Source: Dryas octopetala
Taxonomy: Eukaryota; Streptophyta; Magnoliopsida; Rosales; Rosaceae
Direction of reading: 5' to 3'
NCBI GenBank assembly: GCA_963921425.1
Contig: OY992836.1
Coordinates: 18,121,614 to 18,185,613 of the forward strand
Length of the DNA: 64,000 nucleotides
In this document: positions 36,331-48,224 of the stretch, one piece after another
Position numbering within the stretch: position 1 is the stretch's first letter
How the letters are laid out: every line of letters begins with the position of its first letter
Notes under the pieces: generated by a model
Told to the model about the DNA's origin: nothing
What the model saw: only the letters and a program-made list of their open reading frames with translations
Databases searched by the model: none
Program-made: the position numbers and the translations under genes

Positions 36331-38511
36331 CAACTTGGGGTTGCTGTGTTTGGACTTAGTCTTCGAATATTCAAATATCACTCGGACATATGCATTTGTT
36401 ATGATATAAATCATATAATATCATAATATATTGTCTAATTTATGAGGAATGTATATGGAATAATCGTCTAATATATATAATATCAGAAATTTTGAAAGAG
36501 TTTCATTATAAGCTTCAGTATTAGAAATTTGGGTTGATTTATGCAGAGTAAAATTGCACCTATACCGTCTGCTTTGTCATTTTGTTTGATTACTTTGTAT
36601 ATATAGGATTAGAGTAGTTTTTTATTACTTGATATATATTTTAACCTATTTTTAAGTAGAATATATCCAACATTTTTTTTTTGGCGAGAATATATAATAG
36701 ATATGAGATTCTTTTCTCATCTCTGCATGTCACTTCACATTTCTTGGAATAAGTTTATAACAATTTTGATGGCCAGATTACCCCTGATCTTAGTATCATA
36801 AATTGAAATTATTGTTAACGTACAACCTTAAAATTCTGATTACCAATCCAGCATGCATCTTCAATCAAAAAACCAATTAAATGCTACATAAGCTTTTAAG
36901 TTCCAATAATTATCTATGAATATAATCCAAATAATTTTATTGGCAGAATTTAACATCATATTGCATTAAAAGGAAAGGACGATATTGTATATATTTGTGA
37001 AGTAAACGTGCATGCATGGGTTTACCTCTCAAGCTTGGAATATTGGTCGGGTAGGAGCAAAGATGTTATACTTGCACGTTTGGTTCATGTATGAAATGTA
37101 CAATTACAACGTGTGTAGCCTATAAATCCATCCAAATTCGATCAAAAGCTTTGACTATATATAAATTGGCTGGCTAGCTTCTGACTATAGGGCATCTGTC
37201 CTTAATAGTCAACGTTTTAGGGTAGGCGCCTACTGCATTAATTAGTCATGATCATAATTAATTAAACTTATAAAGTCAAAACCATATATGAACGTACTGC
37301 TGCAATGGATAATTTTATCACCAACTAAATACCCTAGGAATTTATATTTTGGATTGAACAATCACGGAACTGAAATGATAACAAAGTGATAGGTTAGATG
37401 TCTCTGTTTGGGCACCGGAGAACATATTGTCTAAAGAAATTAGATGGAGGAAAGTTTGTCTAAGACGTGGCTGCCACAAATATTGTAACTTTGACTTGAT
37501 CAAAATTAAATCCTCCCATGAGTTTAATTAGCTTGAGCAAGGAGGAGACTCACTCGATCCAAACTCATCAAAAGACTTTCAGTTTCGTACGTTGGGCACT
37601 CTCTTTTTAGTTGCACTAATTTAAGCTTCATTATTACGTCCTTTTTAAAAAAAATTAAGAAAATAGAATTCAAATAGACCTCTCCAATATTGTGAGAAGA
37701 ATACGTACCATTCCACGAATAACAAATTAGTAATGCATATATTGGTACACCAGTTTTTGACTAAATGGTAATTAAGGACAAATATATCTTAATGAAAGCA
37801 TTATCTTGACATAATCCCTTTAAAACATTCATAATAAATAATTAATAAAACTTTTGTAAGGACAAAATGATGTATCAATATGCATGTTATAGTTGCACGA
37901 ACTTCTTACAAGGAAATAGTCTGATGCGTGAAAGCTAGTTGTCCCAAGACACCCTCGATTACAAAATAAAAAAAAGTTGCACGTACTTATTAGAAATAAA
38001 TATGGTCAAGAGTAGACTTTTTTTTTGACAAAAGAATACACATATTTTAATATATGAAATTAAACTACATTTTTTTGGCCAAGAAATACGTACTATAACT
38101 TCTCTCATACACCACCTAGCAACAAATTTGAATTAACACGTCAAAAACTTTTATTTAAGGGGGGGGGGGATAAGTTCAAATGAGAACGATTATGTACAAC
38201 ATATTGAAACACCCCAAAACTAAAATAACTGTTATTGATGGTCCATTACAATGGTATCTGTTATTGTCAGCCGGTTAATTACCAAATTTCCTAATTACAA
38301 TAATTTGGAAATCATTAATATGAATTTCTATTACATGTTACATTTCCTTAAGTATGTGGTTTTGTTTCCTAACCTTAATGCATGTGACTTTTTCATCGTC
38401 ACTATAATCAAGCAATGCATCTTCTTAATTAATAATTATATATGCGTGTTTGTTTCCTAACTTTCATATGTGGGTTGAAGATCGTTCTTGGCTACTTATT
38501 GCACCAACTTT
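36331..38511. other. Intergenic between divergent pectinesterases, AT-rich
   Basis: No gene. AT-rich with short A/T runs and a G9-10 run near 38160. It shows no obvious similarity to the promoter blocks of paralogues 2 and 3. Confidence 0.5.
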
Positions 38512-38785
38512 TTAAGGCTTAGACTCTATGAAATAAGGTCTCTTTCCGGAGACAAAAAAAAAATTACTGACACATAAAAATGTAATACACAAAGTCCAAA
38601 AAAAAAAAAAAGTAATTACATGCACTGATGCACGTACTCTCAAAAAAGAAAAACATTTAATAGAACTGAGTGGTGTAAAATTTAGCTTCTTGTGGAAGCT
38701 CGAGAGGGACTCTAGTACCACCCCCTGTCACCTTAGTCTCTGTCTGCCAGACTTTTTTTTTTTTTTTTTTTTGGGTCAAGTGTGC

Positions 38786-39060
38786 CAGAATTTGTTTACT
38801 GGATGATTGGACTTGTGAGCTAACTTGTGAGCTATCTCATGTTTTTAGAGAGATGAATCGGGCTGCTGATGGTTTGGCTTGTCTGGGTCACTCTCTAGGC
38901 TTGGGTTTCATTATTTTTGATATACCTCTTCGGGGCTTGTCAGCCGTTATTAATTGATGATATCATGGACAGCTTAGGTAGTTAGTCTTTTGTTCTGGGC
39001 CTTTTAGCCTCCACTCTAAAAATATAAAGAATATTTAGCTCTGTCTGGCCCCAAAAAAAT
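38786..39060 (+). mobile_element. LINE 3' fragment with RNase H tail
   Basis: The frame at 38799-38957 reads a short reverse-transcriptase-type RNase H C-terminus, HVFREMNRAADGLACLGHSL, then stops. About 95 bases of 3' tail follow and a short A-run near 39053. It is 5'-truncated as is usual for LINEs. It is absent from the matching position upstream of paralogue 3 (near 45830). Confidence 0.7.
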
Positions 39061-39401
39061 AGAAATTCAGACACCTGAATTTTTCGAAAGGAAAAACTCT
39101 TGTGAGGGAGTGTTTTTTTTAAACATTTTTGTTTATTTAATTGGTTTTGTTCACATCTATGTAATCTCTTTTACATTTATGACCAAGTGAAGGCTCCATT
39201 TCAAAGGTCCAGAATATATAAGATCCATCAGCATATTATTGTATACATTGCCCCATCACACGTTGACTCCAAAACTTTGTTGACTTTCATCTTTTAGATT
39301 ACTTATTAGTGACGACCGCGTCAGCCGCCGTAAAATAGCTGTCGCAATAAGCGTTTCTTTTTTTGCAGTGACGTTTATCTCAATCATCAATCATCATATG
39401 C

Positions 39402-39668
39402 TTTTTTTTTTTTTTTTTGTCAAAGAAATTTCATTAAGCCCAACGGGCAAAGAAAGAACAGAGAAGGCCCAAACTAAGGACCCCAACAGAAACAAGACAG
39501 GTTCCATACAGACAATACAGGAAAGTAAAAGCAAAAGCATAATTATCCGGGCACATCCTCCGTCGAGTAAGAGCAGCAATGCGATCAGCTGCAGTGTTAG
39601 TACGTGTCTTGGGAATCCACGACCAAACTAAGGATCTGAAAAAGGAAGAAGCATGGGAGTGTTAAACT
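39402..39668 (-). mobile_element. Second LINE 3' fragment, opposite strand
   Basis: The plus-strand T-run at 39402-39418 is the poly(A) tail of a minus-strand LINE. Upstream on that strand is WSWIPKTRTNTAADRIAALT, an RNase H C-terminus, ending in a stop near 39440. The fragment continues after the TRIM array (40383-40486). The insertion point matches the uninterrupted sequence near 46169 upstream of paralogue 3. Confidence 0.7.
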
Positions 39669-40382
39669 TGTTGAGAGTAATGTGAAGCAATGTCCCACAT
39701 CGGAAAATTAAAGCTTAGTATATGTGTTTATAAGTCTTGGGCCTCTCCACCTATTGTCAATTGGTTTTTAGTTGGATGCTCTAATTATATCACGGTATCA
39801 GAGCTTGGTTATCCGCGTGTAAGGCTCAACGGCCACACGTGCTCTCACGTCACCCAATACAATTTGTTCACGTATAAGGCTCAAAATATCGCCACACGTG
39901 CAGGGGCGTGTTGAGAGTAATGTGGAGCAATGTCTCACATCGGAAAATTAGAGCTTAACATCCATTGCCAATTGGTTTTGAGTTGGATGCTCTAATTTTA
40001 TCATGGTATTAGTTGAGAGTAATGTAGAACAATGTCCCACATCGGAAAACTAGAGCTTAACATATGTGCTTAATTATAAGTCTTGGGCCTCTCCACCTAT
40101 TGCCAATTGGTTTTGGGTTGGATGCTCTAATTCTATCATGGTATCAGAGCTTGGTTATCCGCGTGTAAGGCCTAACGGCCACACGTGCTCCTACGTCACC
40201 CAATACAATTTGTTCACGTGTAAGACTCAAAATATTGCCACACGTGCGGGGGCGTGTTAAGAGTAATGTGGAGTAATGTCCCACATCGGAAAACTAGAGC
40301 TTAGCACATGTGCTTATAAGTCTTGGGCGCGCCTCTCCACCCATTGCCAATTGATTTTGGGTTGGATGCTCTAATTCTATCA
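39669..40382 (+). mobile_element. Tandem TRIM array: four LTRs, two internal domains
   Basis: LTR1 39669-39792, internal 39793-39908, LTR2 39909-40003, remnant TGGTATTA, LTR3 about 40012-40138, internal 40139-40254, LTR4 40255-40382. LTRs begin TGTTGAGAGTAATGTGGAGC and end TATCA. Both internal domains start with a tRNA-iMet primer site, exact TGGTATCAGAGC at 40139 and one mismatch at 39793. The outermost LTRs are flanked by the 5-bp duplication AAACT (39664-39668, 40383-40387). The internal domains (about 115 bp) contain repeated CACACGTG and have no coding capacity. Confidence 0.88.
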
Positions 40383-40486
40383 AAACTGTTAGTGTTAGTG
40401 TTATAGTTTACCGTTCAGTGTTAGTGTTAAACTATTATAGTTTATAGTTTATACTTTTCAAGCCTGTTAGTGTTAGTGTCTCATGC

Positions 40487-41954
40487 AGATTGGCAAACCG
40501 CTCATGAGTCATATATAGTTTGTCGATCGGCTTTTTAATTTACTTAAATTTAACTTCAAAATATCCGTTAATCTAGGTTTGAGCAGTTGATATTTATTAA
40601 GGTTATGTACAAGTTTAGCTACAATTAGTGACGGGTCCACATTAATTAACCCCATGAACCTACTTTTTAACTTCAAGTTTAGGTTCTTATTCTTAACTTC
40701 TATCAAGACTACCTCTATAAATTAAGACAAAATCTTGAATTGGCCACAGAACTTCTTCCTTTTCGTAGCACATATATGCTTTTCGTAGTTAATTTAAAAC
40801 AAGTGGAAATATTAAGAGCTTACAGTACTTCTTCCCTTTCGTAGCACATGCTTCTTAAATAATTAAAACTTAATTAATTAACTCTTAAAAATTGAAGAAC
40901 TACTTGTACTTGTTTTTTACTTTCGCATGCAACCCCAACTTGGTAAAATAGATTTAATCTGAATATATCGCATGCTTATGCATGCCTTATGGCTTTGAGT
41001 CTCAGTCAAATTAGAGTGGCCTTGTATCTATATCTTTATTAATAAATTAAATAGCAAGCTAGTGACTAATATATTGTCTATACGACTTTACAACGAATTT
41101 ATGACATCATGATCCAATGTGATCATATCATATGATATTCTAATATTCTCATTTGGTAGGTGATATATATCATTGACAAATACGTACCAAATTCTCATTT
41201 GGGTAACTCACACAAACGAAATTAACAAATTATTCTGCATGTTAAAGGTTTATTTGGGTAATTGGGTTTGGGCCGGTCTATGTATTCTGGCGCGCAAACA
41301 TCATCTAGGTCATGCGTTGACTATTATATGTGTGCCTAACGCGTTGTTCTCTAGACTTTATGCAGAGAATATATTGAATCTGGCCATATATATGTATCCT
41401 CACCTAATAAATTCCCACTATATATTAAAATTTGGGCCTTTACCCACTGGTAAAATGGGTCAGTTATGGATCCATATATATATATATATATATCGATCTT
41501 TTTTCTTTTTCAAATTAGGCCACTCTTAAACATTTTTCGGGAGTGCTTCTATATATAAAAAAAATATTTTGTTAAGTACCATTTTTATTGGTATCGCTTT
41601 TGTGTTAGAAATACATAATAATTTTTACTAAAAATTAAAGTATTTTTTATAAATGTATTTGAAAGCTTTTCCTCAAGAAGGACCTATAAAATGCTTTTCC
41701 AAAAGTACTAAAAAGTGTTTTGTATAACGAAAAATACATATTTAATTATTTATATGATAAATAACAAACACACTTTTGATTTTTTGAAATCATTTTCAGG
41801 TCTTCTGAAAATACTGTCAAACAAAGTCTTAACCTCTGGATTAGACAAAACATTGGGGAGAAACTTCGTTCTATATGACCGACAAAAAAATGATTAATTG
41901 AATAATGCATGTGTTCATAGGTTTAGGACATGAGATCATCCCTAATATTTCACC
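40487..41954. other. Upstream block of pectinesterase 2, duplicated unit
   Basis: No gene. It aligns by eye with about 46175-47730 upstream of paralogue 3: shared phrases include CTCATGAGTCATATATAGTT, AATTAGTGACGG and ATGCAACCCCAACTTGGTAA. Contains an AT microsatellite at about 41475-41494. Confidence 0.6.
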
Positions 41955-42493
41955 TAGGAATGGCAATGGGGCGGGTCGGGGAAGGGGATGACACTACCAT
42001 CCTCTTCCCCGTTTAAAGTTATCAGGGAATCCTCGCTCCGATACCCATTAAACATTATTAGGGATTAGGGCGGGGAATCCCCGTCGGGGACTTGATCCCT
42101 ATCCCTGCCTCGAATCCCCGAATCAAAAAATTCTAAAAATTATTTTTAAAACAACTATATAATGTCAACTATTACAATTAATAAATATATTTTGGGTTTA
42201 AAAATTTTTTTTTCAACTAAAATTAAAATATTACCAACTAAGAATACAAGGAATAATGAGAAATAAAAAGTAAAATGTTATAAATTTAACATTGAGTTCA
42301 TATATATTTTGATATATTTATTTATTTGAAAAAAAATAATAAATATAACTTATCATGTTGGGGACGGGGATGGAGATGAGCTTTACCATTCCGGCCCGTC
42401 CCCAATAAATAAATTTTTGAAACCCAATCTTCAATCCCCATTTTGTCCCCAAAATCGTCTCCTATAGATGGGGATTATTAATTGCCATCCCTA
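41955..42493. mobile_element. Non-autonomous hAT element
   Basis: Terminal inverted repeats TAGGAATGGCAAT (41955) and, reversed from the right end, TAGGGATGGCAAT (42493). An 8-bp target duplication ATTTCACC lies at 41947-41954 and 42494-42501. The interior has alternating GGGGCGGG/CCCCG blocks seen in many plant hAT derivatives. The corresponding site upstream of paralogue 3 (near 47735) lacks it. Confidence 0.92.
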
Positions 42494-43239
42494 ATTTCAC
42501 CATTAGGCGCGCATGCAGTAGCAATCCCAGCGTTGACAAATGACATATTGATACGACAGCGGGAAGACAAAAACGAATTGCCAAGGAATATATATGTTTG
42601 GTTAATAAACCCCGTTCAACAGGATCATGCATCTATAAATTAATTATCATTTACGTGACAGCTGCTAGCCTGGATCTTCCTCCTCTCTTCATAGTCAAGA
42701 AATCAAGGGCATCCATCAGTCAGCATTGCACTTTGGATAAAGTCATGCACATCTACTTCGCAAATTCGTTGCTTTCTGTACGAGTAATTAATGTTCTAAA
42801 TATTTGATTGTCCATTTGTAATTATTTATAATTCTCCATCCAATCATACGATCAAACGTTAAAAAGCACTAAAAAAAAGAGTATTGGACTTTGGACACGG
42901 CTGCCATAGGCCCATAGGGAAAGATTTTTTATTGAACCAGATTTAATTATTTCTCAATATTCTCTTAATGGACTATTTTGTAAATGATTTTGCTTTTAGA
43001 ATTGAGGCTTAAGTAACTGAATTTTGGTAAGTTTACCTCTATTAAAAAGATGATATACATGAATTGAAATGATCAAAAAAAAAAAAAAAATTTACTCAAA
43101 AAAACATATCTGATCTATGTTTACGACACATGTAAGCATGTGAAACTCGATCCCTTACAAAAGAATATTTCCTGTCCATATATTCGCTAATATAATAATT
43201 AACGAATCAAATTGCTTCATCTAACCACCTTCTCTCCCG

Positions 43240-43252
43240 TATATATATATAT
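43240..43252 (+). promoter_or_regulatory. TATA region of pectinesterase 2
   Basis: An uninterrupted TATATATATATA tract about 105 bases upstream of the ATG, in the same place as TTATATATATGG (48142-48152) ahead of paralogue 3. Confidence 0.6.
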
Positions 43253-43354
43253 GGACATATAGCCCATGACCTATATCCACTTGTACACAATATTCCTCAA
43301 ACCTCTCTCTCTAGCAAGCTAGCTTGCCCTTCTCCGATACTGTCCATCATAGCA

Positions 43355-45193
43355 ATGGCTTCTAAGCTCTTTTCTTATTTAACTCTCTCTGTACTTATCA
43401 TTGTTCTCCCATTCCTTTTCTGTCCATCATTAGCGGCAGCTGATGTCCCTCTCAACAGTTCCGTCCCACCCGAAACCATATGCGAGTCCACTCCACACCC
43501 TGTGTATTGCAAATCAGTCCTCCCCCGCCGCAACGCCAATGTCTACGACTTTGGCCGCTTCTCAGTCCAATACGCACTCTCACAATCCCGAAGCCTCTTG
43601 ACTTTAATCGACAAACATCTCCAACAAGGTCCTGCAATCCAAGCCCTCCAGGATTGCAAGAACCTTGCAACTTTAAACATCGATTTCTTATCCACCTCCC
43701 TCCAAACCGTCAACAAAACCAGCGACGTCCTCCCCAGCTTGGACGCCGAAGACGTCCAGACCCTTCTCAGCGCCGTCTTAACCAACCAGCAGACTTGTTC
43801 CGACGGGCTCCAATCCAGTACGGATTCCGCAAAAGACGACCTATGGGCCCCACTCTCTAACAACACAAAACTGTACAGCGTCTCTCTGGCTCTCTTCACA
43901 AAGGGTTGGGTGCCCAAGAACAAAGACGGAACCCCAAAGCAGCCCAAGAGGCATCTCAGGTTCGGAAACGGACAGTTGAGGCTCAAAATGTCAAAAAGGG
44001 CTCAAGCCATTTACGACTGGGTCGTGAATCGGCCGAGGAGGAGGCTTCTTCAGGCTGATGATGAAGAGGTTGTGGTGAGGGACATTGTGGTTGTGAGTCA
44101 GGATGGGACTGGAAACTTCACCACCATCAATGACGCTGTGAATGCCGCACCCAATAACTCGGTTGCTGCTGATGGCTACTTCTTGATATATGTCACTGCG
44201 GGTGTTTATGAAGAGTATGTGTCCATTATATCCAAGAAGAAGTACTTGTTGATGATCGGAGACGGTATCAATCAGACCATCATTACTGGAAGTCACAGCG
44301 TTGGTGATGGGTTCACAACTTTCAACTCTGCTACTTTAGGTGACTTTCAGCTACTTAATTTTGGTGATGGGTTTACATGTACATCATTCTATAATTCCAG
44401 CTACTTTTTAAACGATTTCTTATGACAATCTAGATTAATTATATATGTTATCAGACTGTATATCTGAAATGACTAATAAGTTTAACTCTTTAAACTTTCA
44501 GCTGTGGTGGGACAAGGGTTTTTGGCAGTAAACATTACGATTCGCAACACGGCTGGACCAAGCAAAGGGCAAGCAGTAGCACTCCGAAGTGGGGCCGATT
44601 TGTCAGTGTTCTACAGCTGCAGCTTCGAAGGCTACCAAGACACCTTATACACACATTCTCAAAGACAATTCTACAGAGAATGTGACATCTACGGCACTGT
44701 TGATTTCATATTCGGTAACGCCGCAGTTGTTTTACAAAACTGTAACATATATCCTCGTCAACCCAATCCAGGCCAATTCAATCCCATCACGGCTCAGGGC
44801 CGAACCGACCCGAACCAGAACACCGGGACTTCGATCCACAATTGCACCATTACACCCTCGCCCGATTTGGCTTCGAGTAATTTCAGCGTCAAGACGTATC
44901 TGGGGAGGCCGTGGAAGGAGTACTCGAGGACCGTTTACATGCAGACTTTCATGGACAGTTTGATAGACCCAGCTGGGTGGCGTGTGTGGAGTGGAGACTT
45001 TGCACTCAGCACATTGTACTATGCTGAGTATAATAATACGGGTCCTGGATCCGACACCACCAACCGGGTCACGTGGCTGGGTTACCATGTCATCAATGCA
45101 ACTGATGCTGCTAATTTTACAGTGTCCAACTTCTTGCTAGGGGATAATTGGCTGCCTCAGACTGGAGTGCCATACACTGGTGGCTTAATTTGA
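43355..45193 (+). CDS. Pectinesterase with N-terminal inhibitor domain, paralogue 2
   Basis: Two exons, 43355-44339 and 44502-45193, give 558 residues with a 162-base intron. The signal peptide MASKLFSYLTLSVLIIVLP ends near LAAA. A PMEI-like domain follows, then a processing motif RRRLLQADDEE near residue 230 that fits the subtilase-cleaved RRLL type, then the catalytic domain with GQAVALR, GYQDTLYTH, VDFIFGNAA and YLGRPWK. Exon 1 has exactly the same length as in paralogue 1 (985 bases) and exon 2 has the same length in all three (692 bases). Acts in the apoplast on pectin. Sits head-to-head with paralogue 1 and in tandem with paralogue 3. Confidence 0.95.
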
Positions 45194-48141
45194 ACAATTA
45201 ATTGTTAATTAAAATTGTTGTACGTATTATTTCCTTTTCTGTATTTTGTATTGTTACAATATATTCAGAGAATTAAACTCTTACTCTATCGATTCTAACT
45301 CGATCATTACCTTAAACTCGATCTCTCACCGGCTCCGTACTTGAATGAATCTCAAAAACTTATTCGGTTTTACTTCTTTGATTTTTGAGCTTGAGCTTGT
45401 AGAATAATGCGGTAAGCATTCATCTTTTTCAGTTTGGAAAATGCTTAAAGTTGAATGGTAAAGTTTTTTTTTTTTCAATTATTGTTTATTGGAAAATTTG
45501 TCACTTGCTATTTTATATAAAGATATAGTTACAAAGTCCACTATAATTTGACTGAAACTCAAAAGCAATAAGCTAGCTTGTGATTTTCTAAATTGAATCT
45601 ATTTTAACAAGTTGGCCGGGTTTGCATGCATGAAAGTCAGAGGACAAGTACAGTTCAAGAAAATGTCCGTGGTGTAAAATAAAAAATAATAATTAATCAC
45701 ATGCACTCTCAGAAAAGAAAAACATTTAGTAGTATTGATCGAGTGGTGTAAAATTTAGTTCCTTGTGGAAGCTGCTGATTGAGAGGGATTCTAGTACTAT
45801 CACCCCTTTGCCACCTAGTCTCACAAAAATAATCTTCAGAGGGAGGTTTTTTTTTTTTTTTCGAACATATTTAGTTATGTAATCTCTTTTACATATATGA
45901 CCAAGTGAAGGCTCCAATTCAAAGTTCCAGAATATATAAAATCGATCGCCATCTTATTGTATAGATTGGCCTAACGTAATTCTCATCACACCTTGACTCC
46001 AAAGCTTTTACTTTTTAGTCGCTAGGAGGCTAGGAGCTAGTTTTTTGGTTTGACTTTCTTCTTTTATATTACTTATTTTCGACGACTGCGTCAGTCACCG
46101 TAAAATAACTGTCGCAATAAGCCTTTCTTTTTTTGGCAATGTCGACGTTTATTTGATCAATTACCATATGCAGATTGGTTCAACGCTCATGAGTCATATA
46201 TAGTTTATCCACTTCTTAATTTACTTAAATTTGACTTGGAAATGGTCATCAAAGGATCCATTGATCTAGTTTTGAGCACTTGATATTTATTATGGTTATG
46301 TACAACGTACTCTAGCTACAATTAGTGACGGATCCACATTAGTTAACTCCCATTAACCTGCCTGGCAAAAAAAAAAAAAAAAAAAAACCTCATAAACCTA
46401 TTTTTTAACTTCAAGTTTAGATTCTTATTCATAACTTTCGTAGGCGATTGGTGCAAAAGTTGTTTGATAAAAAAAATTTAAACAAGCAATTCTTAAGGTA
46501 AGATTCCCATTAAGTAATTTATTAATTAATCACGATCGCTTTACAAAAACAAAACTTTTTTGGTACAGACAAAAACAAAATCTTGAATTCGCCACGGGGA
46601 CTTCTTCCGTTTTGTAGCACATGCTTTTTCGTGTTTAATATAACACAAGTGGAAATATTAAGAGCTTAGTGGACATCCTTCTTTTCGTAGCACATGCTTC
46701 TTAATTAGTTAAACTAATTAATTCACTCTAAAGATTGAAGAACTACTTGTACTGGTTTTTGACATTCACATGCAACCCCAACTTGGTAAAATAAATTTAA
46801 TTAATCTGAAAACATCGAATGCTTATGCATGCCTTATGAGTTATGGCTTTGAGTCTAAGTCAAAGTAGAGTGGTCTTGTATCTATATCTTTAAAAATAAA
46901 TTAAATAGCAAGCTAGTGACTCATATATTGTCTGTAAGGCTTTACCATAGATCAGGTCTTTAATTATGGGAAAGGTTGGTCCTTCACTCCTTTGGTTGAG
47001 CCTGAACCACGAATTTCATGACATCATGATCTAATGTGATCATATCATATAATATTATAATATTCTCATTTGGTAGGTGACATATCATTGACAAATATGT
47101 ACATTAATTGCCAAAAAAACTCATTTGGGTAACTCACACAAACGAAACCGACAAGTTGTCGTGCATGTTATAGGCTTATTTGGGTCATTGGGTCTTTGTA
47201 TTCTGTGCCCAGATACCATATAGGTCGTGGGATGACTATTATATGCATACCTAACGCGTTGTTCTCTAAACTTCATGCAAAGAATATATTGAATCCGGCC
47301 ATATGTATCCTCATCTAATAAATTCCATATATATATATCCTGATCTAATAAATTCCATATATATCTGTTTTTTTTGTTTTCCAATTATTAGGCCACTCTT
47401 AGGCATGTTTGAGAGTGTTTCTACAAAAATATATTATCTCAGTAAAACTTTCACTTGAAACACATAAATTTATTTACTGAAAATCAAAGTATTTCCTGCA
47501 AATGTATATAAATACCATTTTTCATTACCTATATCACATATATACTAACAAAAACGTTTTTGATTATCTGACAAATTTTTAGGCAATCTTAAATTAATGA
47601 TTGTCAAACAAGCCTTAACTTATGGATTGGACAAAACTGGAGAGAAACTTCGTGCTATCTCAACGACAAAATAATGAATGAATAATGCATGTGTTCGCAG
47701 GTTTAGGACATAAGACCATCCCTAATATTCCATTAGGCCCGCATTACCAACCCCAACGTTGATAAATGACATATGATACGACAGCGGGAAGACCAAAACG
47801 CTTGCTAAGGAATATATATGTTTCGTTAATAGTGACAGCTGTGTATTAATTATCATTTACGTGACAGCTGCTATAGCGATCTAGCTCCACTCTTCATAGT
47901 CAAGAAATCAACGGCATCAATCTGGTCAGCATTGCCCTTTGGATAAAGTCATGCATGTCTAGTTGTCTACTTGCAAATTCAATGCGTTCTGTATGAGCAA
48001 ATGTTCTCTTACCAGATTTCTAATTGAAATTGAAATTTGATACCAATAAAGGTTAAACTGAAATCTCTTACAAAAGTACAATGCCTCTCTCCATATATTC
48101 TCTAATATAATAACTTGCTTCAGCCAACCACCCTCTCTCCC
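45194..48141. other. Between pectinesterases 2 and 3: 3' flank plus duplicated upstream block
   Basis: No gene. The first ~450 bases are the 3' flank of paralogue 2 and resemble 50130-50580. From about 45640 on it repeats, without the large insertions, the block that precedes paralogue 2 (38590-43240). It therefore serves as an empty-site reference for the LINE, TRIM and hAT insertions. Confidence 0.65.
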
Positions 48142-48142
48142 T

Positions 48143-48150
48143 TATATATA
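48143..48150 (+). promoter_or_regulatory. TATA box of pectinesterase 3
   Basis: TATATATA about 80 bases upstream of the chosen ATG, followed by a conserved TGGACAT...CCATGACATAT segment shared with paralogue 2. Confidence 0.6.
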
Positions 48151-48224
48151 TGGACATTAGTCCATGACATATTCACTTGTACGTACGTACACACATTCCT
48201 CAGAAACTCTCGATCTCTTTAGTA

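Noticed and set aside
39669-40382. Possibility that the TRIM array is the 5S-containing Cassandra family
   Set aside because: The LTRs lack a 5S rRNA-like promoter block.
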